From positions 218,624,290 through 218,688,289 of the forward strand of contig CM073885.1 in assembly GCA_037176705.1 (NCBI GenBank): DNA of 64,000 nucleotides, in the 5' to 3' direction. The translations under genes and the position numbers were made by a program. The notes beneath the pieces are model-generated. The model saw only the letters and a list, made by a program, of their open reading frames with translations. It was not told the DNA's origin and did not search any database. Shown one piece after another: positions 1 to 10,000 of this stretch. Position 1 is the first letter of the stretch. Each line of letters begins with the position of its first letter. The stretch is from Molossus alvarezi (Eukaryota > Chordata > Mammalia > Chiroptera > Molossidae).

Positions 1-105
1 GGGTGGGAGTGGGGAGGAGGGGGTCAGTGGGGGAAAAGGGGGCAACATCTGTAATACTTTCAACAATAAAGATAAATTAAAAAATAAAATAAAATAAGCC
101 CCCCA
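1..105 (+). mobile_element. L1 3' end, cut by the window edge
   Basis: G-rich 3' UTR (gggagtggggaggagggggtc), then acatctgtaatac, caacaataaagata and an A-rich tail. The same end is seen at 15098 (plus) and 42880 (minus), so this is the common L1 terminus of this genome. Confidence 0.8.
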
Positions 106-887
106 AAAGAAGTTAAGTAGTTGTCAAGTACTTACTACTATAAAACTGCTACAATAGGTAGTGCAGCCAGAATTTAGACCCAGTTTGACCCCAAAACCAA
201 TGCTTTAAAGACAAAGAAAAATTATAGAAATGACAGGTTATCAATATGACATAAAATGATGGAAATGGAAGGAAATGATACACAGAAGAAAAGTCTGAAT
301 TATGCTATTCAAAAATTTCCTTCAGTACATCCATACAAATAGGCCAGAGAATCCCCTATTCAATATCTTCATTTGTCATTTTCGTGCTTCCTAATGACGA
401 GACCAAGCACCCCATCACTCTAGAACGAGGTATGCAAATCTCCTGCCTTTTGCAGTTCACCTGTTACAGCATCCAAGACTCTTTCCAGATTGCTAATGTT
501 CTCCTTCACCGTCTTCAGGGACTAAACTTAGTGCAAAAAGAGGTGACTTACTGAGGCGGGTGATCTATGGAAAAGTTAATAAACATTTCATGTAAGTGCA
601 GATGGTCCTGGGAATGGTGAGAAACAAGAGATTAAATGAAGTGTCCCAGGTGTTCTATTAAGAACGATTTTATGCCAACAATAAGATGCCTGGACCATAA
701 CAAACATTCTATAGATAATATAATGGAGATTTTCCCAAACAGTTCATACTTGGCCCAGTTATTCTGAAGCAAGGAAGTAGGTTTTTGCCTTTGGGACAGA
801 GTCATGGGGTCCACTTTGAACTCGACCTGCCACCTTGTGGAAATTGGAGGCAATAAAAATCACATCCACTGCAGTAATAATCCGAGC

Positions 888-1155
888 CAGCGGTTTTCAA
901 CCTTTTACATCTCGTGGCACACATAAACTAATTACTAAAATTCCTCTGCACACCCAAAAATATATTTTTGCCAAAATAACAAAAACAATAAGTATAATTT
1001 TGATTCATTCACACTGGACGACTATTGTGTTGGCTGTTTCTATTTTTTTATTTGACAGTCTATGGGAAAAGAGGTCAGTGCCCCTGACTAAACAGTCAGG
1101 TATTGCAGGTTTTTTTTTAAATTCTTGCAGCACACCGGTTGAACATCTCCGATCT
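888..1155 (+). mobile_element. non-autonomous hAT-like DNA transposon, copy 1
   Basis: It begins cagcggttttcaacc and ends accggttgaacatctccg, roughly inverted termini of the hAT type. It aligns along its length with the element at 53621-53885 (shared aaactaattactaaa, tttgattcattcacac, actaaacagtcaggtattgca). The open frame across it is incidental. Confidence 0.7.
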
Positions 1156-1597
1156 AGGCTAATATTTATTAAAGGCTTCCCATACAGTATGCACTATTCT
1201 GAATACCTTTTGTCTTCTAATTTAATGATCAAAATACCTTGCCAAAAGCCACAGATCTGTGCAGCATGACCCCAAGACCCATGCACTTAACCATGGCACT
1301 GCCCTGTGCCCTATACTGCCCCGCTCATCCCAGTATTTAAATACTTAAATAAGTATTGTGGTTCTTTCGAAGGATCACTAACAACAACCCTTCATCTCCA
1401 GTTAGCTGTGTATCAGAAAAATATTTTTAACAGCTACTAGCTGGTCCAACGCATATGATTCACGAAGAATGAGAATAAAGTTTAAAGGGGGAGAGATTTC
1501 CTTGGAGCCTTTTAAAATTATTTCAATGTTGCTTTCTGTTGGGAGGGTCCTCTCAAGGGACCGTCACTGCCTTCGTTCTCACCCTCCTCATACTCAG

Positions 1598-1760
1598 GCA
1601 CAAACTGACCTGGATTCTAAACCTTGGCTTTCCTGCTCTACAATCTTGGGCAAGTAACTTAACCTTTCTGAGCCTCATTTTCCTCATCTGTAAAATGGGA
1701 ATAATATTGACACAGCTGACCACGTTTTGTTTCAAAGTACTTGAGACAGACCAATAATAT
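1598..1760 (+). mobile_element. MIR SINE
   Basis: cttgggcaagtaacttaacc, tttctgagcctcattttcct and catctgtaaaatgggaataa form the MIR core. Confidence 0.8.
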
Positions 1761-2409
1761 AACAACTCTGCAAATAAATGCAATCTAAAATAGCTACTAT
1801 GGTCTCAGCACATAATAAGTCCCCTGTTCATACATAGAACAAAATTAATTATTCTTGAAAATGGGAACAATAGTAGTTTCTACCTCAAATTTATTTTGAC
1901 AATTAGAAAACAATTTTAAAAATGTTCAGCATAGTGCATACCACATGGGAAGCCCTTAATAAATGTTAACCTAGATCATATTACTATTACAGTGTATTAT
2001 TCGAGGGTAATAATCAATTTGGCCTATATCAACTCTATAAATCTATATAACATTTGAAAAATATTCAATGCTTTTCAAGGTACCTCTAATTATTTCCTCT
2101 GTTCCTTAGAACAACCTGGTACAACTGTCAGGAAAGACCTACTCCCCCACTACACAAATTATTATTCCTAAAATTTCTGTGTACCTACTATGAATAGGAA
2201 ACTGGGCTAGACATTTAGAGATACGTAACAAGTACATTGACATTAACAATGGTTTAGTGGCTGTCCCTTTATATAAGATTACACAGTGACTCCCTGAGAA
2301 AACATGAGATCATTGTTCCTGGCTCAGAACTTCTAAAACTCTTTCAATTTCCTGAGTGACGAGAGCAGTAGGCTCACCGTTTGTTCTAATATTTGGTTTT
2401 TACTAAAGA

Positions 2410-3280
2410 AGTGACTCTAGGTGGGCTCCTGGATGCCTCCAGGATGCGGGCTGGTCACCGGAAAGACCAAACCGTGAGGAGCAGCTTAGAATTTTCAGCC
2501 CCAGGCTTCCATTCTCGAGAAGGGAAAGGGCTGAAGATGGAGTTAATGATCGGTCATGCCTATGTGATGAAGCTCCCATAAAAATCCCAGTAGTTGCCCT
2601 GGCTGGTTTGGCTCAGCGGTTAGAGTGTCGGCCTGCGGTACAGAGAGACCCGGGTTCAGTTCCCGCTAAGGGCACGTACCTTGGTTGCAGTTTGTCCCCG
2701 GCCCTGGTTGGTCGTGCGGGTGGCAGCCACTCGATGTGTCCCTTTCAGGTCGATGTTTCTCTCTCTCTCCCCCTCTCTCTCCCTCCCACTCTAAAAATGT
2801 CCTTGGTGAGGATTAAAAAAAACCAGTAATATGGCATTCAGAGAGATTGTGGGTGCTGGGAGAAAGGCACACCAGGACCAGGCATGGACACTCCGTGCCT
2901 CTGCCCACATACCTTGCCCTGTGCAGCTCTTCCATCTGATGTTCATCTGTATCCTTTATTATATCCTTTTATAATAAACTGTAAACATAAGTGAACATTT
3001 CCCTGAGTTCTGTCAGCCTCTCTAGCAAATTAACTGAAGACCAAAAGGGAATTGTTACAATCTCTGATCTACAGCCAGTAGTCAGAACACAGGTAACAAC
3101 CTGGACCTGTGATTGGCGTCTGGAGGTGGGAGGGCAGTCTTGTGAGATTGCACCTTTGACCTGTGGGGTCTGCTGCTGTCCCCAGGTAGACAGTGTCCGA
3201 CTGAGTGGAGCTGTCAGACATCAGCCGGTGTCCGAGCACTGCTTGTTGGCGTGGGGACCCTTCTTCCAGTGCGCATTGGA
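2410..3280 (+). mobile_element. ancient LTR-like repeat, copy 1 (interrupted by a SINE)
   Basis: gggctgaagatggagttaat, catgcctatgtgatgaagct, ccacataccttgccctgtgc, ccttttataataaactgta (a polyadenylation signal) and ccctgagttctgtcagcct mark an ancient retroviral LTR. Shared with 33090-33720 and 54870-55350. Family not assigned; no viral genes adjoin. Confidence 0.65.
2597..2822 (+). mobile_element. Ves-type SINE
   Basis: tRNA-like head ccctggctggtttggctcag with a B box at gggttcagttcccg, a CT-rich middle and the tail ccttggtgaggattaaaa. Flanks ccagta on both sides. It interrupts an older LTR-like repeat. Confidence 0.88.
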
Positions 3281-3519
3281 AACCGATGATCAGAACCCGT
3301 TAGAGTGAAACAGGCTCTTCCTAGTGTTGTGTTCTGACGACTACTTCTGTGGCCGCAGTACGGCATCCCAGCTTCAAAGCAGCAGAGGGCTATGGAGCCA
3401 GATAAAACTGTGCCTTCCCTACGTCCTTCAGGCAATTCTGTGGCCTCTTAGGAATTATTTCTATGATTTACACAATGAAATGATATACAGTGGTCAAAAT
3501 AAATAAAACGCATGGCATG

Positions 3520-3780
3520 CAATAATGGGACGATCACTTAGCAAACCAATAAGTGAAAAAAGAAGCCCAAGACATTACATACAATACAAGACTCATTTTA
3601 TAAAGAAAAAAAAATTAACTGAAAAACTATATAAAAAGAAAGTGAAGGGGAATGAACATGGAGTTTGGGTTGGTGGTTACACCGAGTGGGGAGATGGAAG
3701 GGGAGGACCACGTGGTTGTTGGTAGGTTACTGTCAAAGTCTTAGTGTTCATGTTGAGGGTGGTTTCAAAGCACTTATTAT
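3520..3780 (+). mobile_element. possible old L1 3' end
   Basis: Resembles an L1M terminus (tggtggttacaccgagtggg, aggtaggttactgtc region), then gives way to a GGAA-rich tract. Weak. Confidence 0.35.
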
Positions 3781-3799
3781 AGAAATATATAAAGACATA

Positions 3800-3890
3800 G
3801 AAGAATGAATGGGGAGGAAGAAAAGAAAAAGGAAGGAAGGGAAAGAGAAAAGGAGGGAAGGAAGGAGGGAGGGAAGGAGAAAAAAATATA
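3800..3890. repeat. GGAA/GA-rich simple sequence
   Basis: Irregular purine-only run of ggaagg and gagggag units. Confidence 0.85.
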
Positions 3891-4309
3891 TGTAGGAGAA
3901 GTCTAGTGGAGCAAATCATTTTCCAGAGAAAAAGAGAACAGTTATCATCAAAATCTAAGTGGGTAGATTCCTTCTCTGTGCCTTTGGAGAATGTGGCCAA
4001 GATTAAAATCGTATGATGCCATTTCAGGAGTTTAGCAAAGAAGAACATACATGCACTTGAATGTGTTTCTTCTGCAGAAGTCCCAATGTTCTTGCCAGCT
4101 TTACAAAATAGTTATCTTTATTGTGATGGGTAGCTTCAGAAAAATAATCTACATGTCCGTAAAATTTCTGGACTTTTCTCCAAGGCTGCCCATAGTGCAA
4201 TAATGTTAGTTTCTTTTCCCAAGTCTGGCAAGCTGAGACTCAGGTATATTTTCAAATGTTTAAATAGCCACCCCAAATTCACTTACATAGCTCAAATGTA
4301 TGGAAGAAA

Positions 4310-4445
4310 AAGAACTTCACTTATTCAACAAAGATTTATTAAATACCTTTAATGTGCCAAGCATGTTCTAAGCACCAGGAATACAGCAGTCAATGCAACA
4401 GACAAAATTCCCTGCATTCAAACAGCTTTATGTTCTAGGGTTGAA
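4310..4445 (-). mobile_element. L2 LINE 3' end, antisense
   Basis: attcaacaaagatttattaa, gtgccaagcatgttctaagc and aacagacaaaattccctgca are the L2 tail in reverse. Confidence 0.7.
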
Positions 4446-4489
4446 AAGAACAGTGGCCCTAGGGTGGGAGAAATGTTAATGCAAAATAA

Positions 4490-4680
4490 TGGTTAAAAGC
4501 TTGAACGCTGAAGTTGGGCTGCTTGGGCTTAAATCCTGGCTCTTCCAATGGCCAAGTTACTTAATTTCTCCAAGCCTCCATTTCTGTATCTGTGATCCAT
4601 GCCTACATTGTCCAGTTCCTTGAGGATTAATGATTTAATGTAAACTACAGTTTAACATAGTGCCTGTGCACAGTAACCAC
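4490..4680 (+). mobile_element. MIR SINE
   Basis: gggcttaaatcctggctctt, ggccaagttacttaatttct and gcctccatttctgtatctgt form a diverged MIR core. Confidence 0.75.
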
Positions 4681-4864
4681 TCATGTATTAGCAATCATTT
4701 ACTTCTTAGTGAGACATTCATTCATCAAATCACGAAGCCAAAAATCATTGGGGCGAATGTGACACCTGACTACCTTGATTTTCTTGTTTTATCAATTTTC
4801 TCTCCCAAATATTTCTTAAGTGTGTGTGTATTTCCCCTCCTTTGGTCTCCCTTGCCTTTATCTT

Positions 4865-5445
4865 AGTTCAGATGGACACTTCTGGTATTGATTACAGAAC
4901 TAAGTTGCCAAGTAGGCTCCCTGCCTCTAGCTTTATCCTCCTACACATTCCTCCTTTGATAAAACATCTGAGCACATCATTTCCCTCACTGAAATCCTCC
5001 TGGAATGCTCCTCCCACAACTGCCCCTGCTTATAAACCCTTTAGCACGGCACGCACGCTGGCCCCTGCGGATCATGGCCACCTGCCCTTGTGCTCCAAGC
5101 CTCCAGCTCACTAACCTGTGGGTAGAGTTGTGCACACATCATGCTAGTTTGTAACTCGGGCTTTGCAAGTGCTCTTATCCATATGTGGAGCCTTTCTCCT
5201 TCTTTCTAACTGGGGTTTATAACCTTCAGGAGGCTGACTTCTTGCTCCCACCACTATACTGCCTGTCTTTTATACAAAGGCATTTCCCTGAATGCACAGG
5301 CCATACTGTGTTGTGTTTATCTGCTTATGTGTCTCTTTCTCAAATTTTAAGCTCTTTGGCAATAAGATGTGACTCCTATAGGAAGTGTGGCCAATACTTA
5401 CTTGGCACTGGGCTTGGCACATGGTGGGTGAAGTGTTGAAGAACA
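4865..5445 (+). mobile_element. L2 LINE remnant
   Basis: tccctcactgaaatcctcct, ctggaatgctcctcccacaa and gcttggcacatggtgggtga fit L2 in plus orientation. Confidence 0.55.
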
Positions 5446-5499
5446 GTTGCAATGCTGTTGTGATCATTTTGATGTTGCTTGGTAATAATAATGGTAACA

Positions 5500-5720
5500 T
5501 GCTAATTGATTGCCATTTCCAGGCACAGGGCTAAGTGTTCACAGGTATTATCTCACTTAATCTTTAAGAAACTCTATGAGAAAAACAGATGCTATAATTA
5601 TCACCCTTTTAGAGATAAGGAAACTTTGGTTCTGCAGGGCTTAGTAGTTGCCAGGGACACAGAGCTTGTACATGGTAGGGCAGGAAGTCAAAACCCTGTG
5701 TGCAGGACTCTAAATCCCTA
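5500..5720 (-). mobile_element. MIR SINE, antisense
   Basis: gtattatctcacttaatctt, ttttagagataaggaaactt and a gggcaggaagtcaaaaccct stretch are a MIR in reverse. Confidence 0.6.
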
Positions 5721-5978
5721 CACTTGATCCCTGTGTATATTTTGGAAATTCTAGAACAAGAGATAACTTCTCTATCTTTCTAAGAGGTCTCAGGAGGGTT
5801 TTCCAGAGGAATGCGTTGATTAAGTCTGAACCCCACATCTGTTTCTATCTCTCACACATCTGTCACTTTTATCTAGTCCAGATTGATAACTCCAACTGGA
5901 ACTGTTTACCTCATATAGTTCATATTAGTCAAGATAGATATTTTATGGTAGGCTCCTTTGAAAGATAACATAAGGGAT

Positions 5979-6216
5979 TTTTTTTTTTTTTATCTTCACC
6001 CATGGATATGTTTTTGTTTTTTTTAAATTGATTTTTGGAGATGGAAAGAGAGAGAGGCATCAATGTGAGAGAGAAACATCAATCGGCTGCCTCCCATACA
6101 TGCCCCAAATGGGGATCAAATCCACAACCTAGGTATGGGCCCTGACCGGGAATCAAACCAGCAACCTTTTTGGGATATGGGACAACACTCCAATCAACTA
6201 AGCCACCCAGCCAAGG
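5979..6216 (-). mobile_element. Ves-type SINE, antisense on plus strand
   Basis: The reversed tRNA head ends at tggctgggtggcttag read on the minus strand. It is flanked by acataagggatttttt and acatgtgggatttttt, a likely target-site duplication. The tail combines a cttcacccatgg-type end with a ttaaattgattttt stretch. Confidence 0.8.
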
Positions 6217-6449
6217 AACATGTGGGATTTTTTAAATGCATAGATTTGCAAGCTTCTTTTAGAAGAAAAGGAAAACTTATAGACTGGATTCTAAATACCC
6301 ATTCTGGGAAAGCAGTATTTAGCAGAAAACAACTTGCCATCATACAGGAAGTGCTTAGATGAATAGTTCAGCAGATGTGTTCTGAGGGCTAGAATAACTT
6401 ATCACTCATTGCCACTCCTATAGATTGCTCACAACTAGAAAGCGTAGGC
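6217..6449. other. downstream flank of ANXA3
   Basis: Sequence between the last SINE and the possible 3' UTR end. No gene seen. Confidence 0.4.
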
Positions 6450-6470
6450 AGGCTTACATCCATCTTCATT

Positions 6471-6476
6471 TTTATT
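6471..6476 (-). promoter_or_regulatory. candidate polyadenylation signal (distal)
   Basis: AATAAA on the minus strand, about 480 nt after the ANXA3 stop codon. This is an alternative end of the transcript. Confidence 0.4.
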
Positions 6477-6638
6477 CCTTTTCTTAAAGACAAACGTGAT
6501 TAATAAGGTAATAGATAGACTGAAGCAGCAACAGATTTTGTAACAAAAACATGTTATAAAATATCATTCGTGGCTGACACCAGGTACCAACAATGTCAGT
6601 AGACGCTAAAAACAGATGATTTAATAAAAGCAACAACG

Positions 6639-6644
6639 TTTATT
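6639..6644 (-). promoter_or_regulatory. candidate polyadenylation signal (proximal)
   Basis: AATAAA on the minus strand, about 310 nt after the ANXA3 stop codon, followed by T-rich sequence (gttgttgctttt). Confidence 0.4.
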
Positions 6645-6952
6645 ACTCTGATTTGCATTTAATGTTTTAGAACAGTACAAAGATGCTCACTTCCTAAGTA
6701 GAAATGAAATTTAGACAGTATTAGGAGATTCTTCACATTATTTAAAATTTCCATTTATAAACGACTACATTATGATGAGATGCTCTACGATAATCATGTT
6801 GTTGCTGTTATGGAATGGTGAAAATATGTTAGGAAAAACAGGGTGCTGTTTACACCTGCTTGTGCTTTGAAATACTGTGAGCAAGAAGGAAGCAGAGCTG
6901 ATGGAAAAGCCCACCGTGGGAGCAGGCGACCTCTGCAGACGATGTTCTGGAC

Positions 6953-7012
6953 TCAGTCGTCTCCTCCACAGAGTTTTAAGAGCGCCATCTCATAGTCCCC
7001 AGAAGTATCCGA
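6953..7012 (-). CDS. ANXA3: ANXA3 exon 13, coding part (residues 305-323 and stop)
   Basis: The coding part is 60 nt, reading [19 protein letters not shown] and then TGA at 6955-6953. D306 completes calcium site 4, and the CGGDD end is that of annexin A3. The acceptor is tgttcttcgcag. Confidence 0.96.
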   Translation of the reverse strand, partial: SDTSGDYEMALLKLCGGDD

Positions 7013-10000
7013 CTGCGAAGAACAGGACCGATGGAGAGAAGGATCAAGCATAAATAATGAGGGGACCACGAAGGAATCAAATCCCATAGCACTAGGGGAT
7101 TCACTGTGGTACAAGACTCACGACCTGTACCATTCAGTAAAACGCACCCTTAATTCCATCACTCATTAACGCCTGAGTATAGTTATTTTCTAGCCTAGTA
7201 ACTTCTTCACAATATATAATATTTAAATCCTTCCTGGTATATTTCAATTAAATTTCGATCTGGGTTTAAGAAAATAAGATTTCATCAATTTCACAATATT
7301 ACATAGTATTAATTTTTTAACAAACCCTTAAAAAATTATAGTTTTAATGTATTATTTACCAAACACCTGCTCTTCTAAGAGTTAATTACTTGAACCCTTA
7401 GAAGAAGTCTAAGCAGGAGATACCATAAGTATCTTCATTTAACACATAAATAAGATAAGAAAAAAGATTAGGGAACTTGTGCCAAATCACATAAAAAGTG
7501 AGAGGCAGGATTTGAACCCAGATCACCTGGCCCCTTAACACCACATTATACTTAAGAAAGTCAAATGAACTACATCCCCAAAGAGTCTATTTCCCAATTC
7601 CTTTCCCCTAGACTAGCCAAAAAGATACCATGTGAGCTTGAGGCTTAAAGCACTAAGTTGCCATGTTTACTGTGCAAAAGAGGTAAAAATTCTTGCACAG
7701 CATCAGAGGTAAAACTTGGCTCTGAATCCAAATTGCCTAAAATCCTCCCATTATTCTCATTTTATTCAAGGCAACTCAAATGGTGAGCATTTCTCACCAT
7801 TTAAGTTTCACATTGGGGTCCATATTACATAAGTGGCAGTGTAGGGGAACCAATGAAGAAGGGTCATTCAGAAAAGAAGGTAAGCATTATTGTCATAAGA
7901 CATAACAGGTATTCATATATATTCTTGTTTTATGCAGTTTTGAGTCCTTCCCCTATTGGTTTTCCTATGTCTGGCTCTGCCATATGTAATAGTTTCTCAA
8001 ACTGCTGACAAGTCCGCAATGCTCTAGCTTTGTGTAAGACGGCTCCCTCTAGTCATCAAAGTTATAAAAATGATTAGGGGTTCCTATCGGTTAATTGAGA
8101 AAACACATCCAAGTAGCTTAATACATAGCTATATTTAAAATTTGGATCCACGGTAGACGTTAAATAGTCATCCTTTTCTCCTTCCTCTATTCCCTTACAT
8201 CTTCTATTAAAACAGCTTTCCTATGTATATGGCATTTTAGAAATTTTATCACAAAAAAGGTAGTGTAATTTCAAAACCTTTAAACAGAATTCATGCTTTC
8301 CTAATTAGACTATATTAATTGTTCTTAGGAAACTGTTTCTGTTGGCTGTTTTTAACAGTTCTCTCTTCTCCCAACTTGGATCCCATCTTTTATCCTTTAC
8401 GTTTAATCCAGCTTCCCAATTATTTCTCTGTGGTGTGTTTTCTTTTTAATTTAGTTTTTTTCTTTTTTTCTACTATTTATCTTCTCTATGCCCTCTTCCA
8501 CCCCACCCATCCCTCTCCTCCCCACACCACCACACTGTTGTCCAAAGTCCATGAGTTCTATTTTTTTCTTATTTTGCTCAATCCCTTCGCTCCCCCGCAC
8601 CCCCACTGTCTGCCTGGTCTCTATCTATGAGTCTGTCTCTGTTTGCTTGGTAGTTCAGTTTGTTCATTAAATTCCACATATAAGTGAAATCATACGGTCC
8701 TTGTCTTTCTCTGACTGGCTTATTTGACAGCATAATGTTCTCTAGGTCTTTCCATGTGTGGGGTTTTTAAAGTTATTCTTTTATTTTCGTCTGACCACAA
8801 CAAATCTACTCTGGGCTCTTATCTCTTGTCACTACTTTCCTTGACTCTATATTCATCAATCCATCAATCTGGTCCTCCAAGTTGCTCATTCCTTTTGCTT
8901 TGGAAAAACAGTCCAATCACCACCATATCCATAAGCAAGTAGCCCTTACTTTTCCTGTAAGGATTCCTGGCTTTTCCTCCCCCTCTCTGGCATCTCCACC
9001 TTTGTCTTCTCTGCAGGCTTATCCACTGTTGGTAGTGCTTACATCTCAGTTCTCAGATTTCTTCTCTTGTCAATCTATATTTTCTCCCTAGAGGCTTTTC
9101 ATCCATGTCCAAGGATTCAGTAACATAATGGACCCTGAAAATATATCTCATAGCACAACTACTGACTTGACATCTCCACTTACATATATCAAACTCAACA
9201 TGTACAAAACCAAACTCACGTACTTTCTCCTCCACTCCCAGGAAAATCGAATGAAAACCGCAAACACCTAAAACCTGACCCTCTTGCAGGGGAAGGCACC
9301 AGTACCTGTTTCCCAAGTCTGGAACCTGGGACTCATCCCTGATCTCTCTCTTCCTGGCACCGCACGCAAAGTGTCTTAATTTTAACTCCTAATATCTTTT
9401 TTTTTATTATTATTAATTATTTTTGTTACAGATGTTTCTCCTTTTTCTCCCATGGACACCCTCCTCCCCGCTCCCATCTCCCCTTTATGCTGCCTATGTC
9501 CACCGGCTATGCATTTGGTCTATCTCTGCCTACCCCATCCCCTTTCTCTGAGGCTTGTCCGTCTGATCCCTACTTCTATAGTCTCTGGGTTTATTTTGGT
9601 CATCAGCTTATTTTGTTCATTATATTCCACAAATAAGTGAGATCATGTGATATTTGTCTTTCTCTGATTGGCTTATTTAGCTTAGCATAATACTCTCCAG
9701 ATCCCTCCATGTCATCTCAAAGGATAAGAGATCTTTCTTCCTTACAGCTGCATAGTACTCCACTGTGTACATGTACCACAGCTTTTTTATCCATTCATCT
9801 ATTGATGGACACTTGGGCTATTTCCAGATCTTAGCTATTGTAAATAGTACTGCTATGAACATGGGGATGCATATATTTTTTCTGATTAGTGTTTCAGGCT
9901 TCTTAAGATATATTCCTAAAAGTGAAATCACTGAGCCAAATGGCAGTTCAATTTTTAATTTTTTGAGGAAACTCCATTTTGTTTTCCATAGTGGCTGCAC

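Larger units (their letters stand above)
6450..6952 (-). other. ANXA3: ANXA3 3' UTR (end uncertain)
   Basis: The sequence downstream of the stop codon has no coding character. Two AATAAA hexamers on the minus strand, at 6644-6639 and 6476-6471, would give a 3' UTR of roughly 330 or 500 nt. The longer one is nearer to my recollection of the human UTR length. No SINE interrupts it; the first lies at 5979-6216. Confidence 0.6.

Noticed and set aside
835..1269. 144-codon open frame on the plus strand
   Set aside because: It runs across a non-coding hAT-like element. The other copy of the element at 53.6 kb does not preserve the frame.
2600..2680. tRNA-like sequence with A and B boxes as a tRNA gene
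   Set aside because: It is the tRNA-derived head of a Ves-type SINE. It repeats about 21 times in the window and does not complete a cloverleaf.
9818..10000. Reverse-transcriptase-like peptide on the minus strand
   Set aside because: It is a real L1 ORF2 remnant but truncated and frame-broken, so it is listed as a mobile element, not as a gene.
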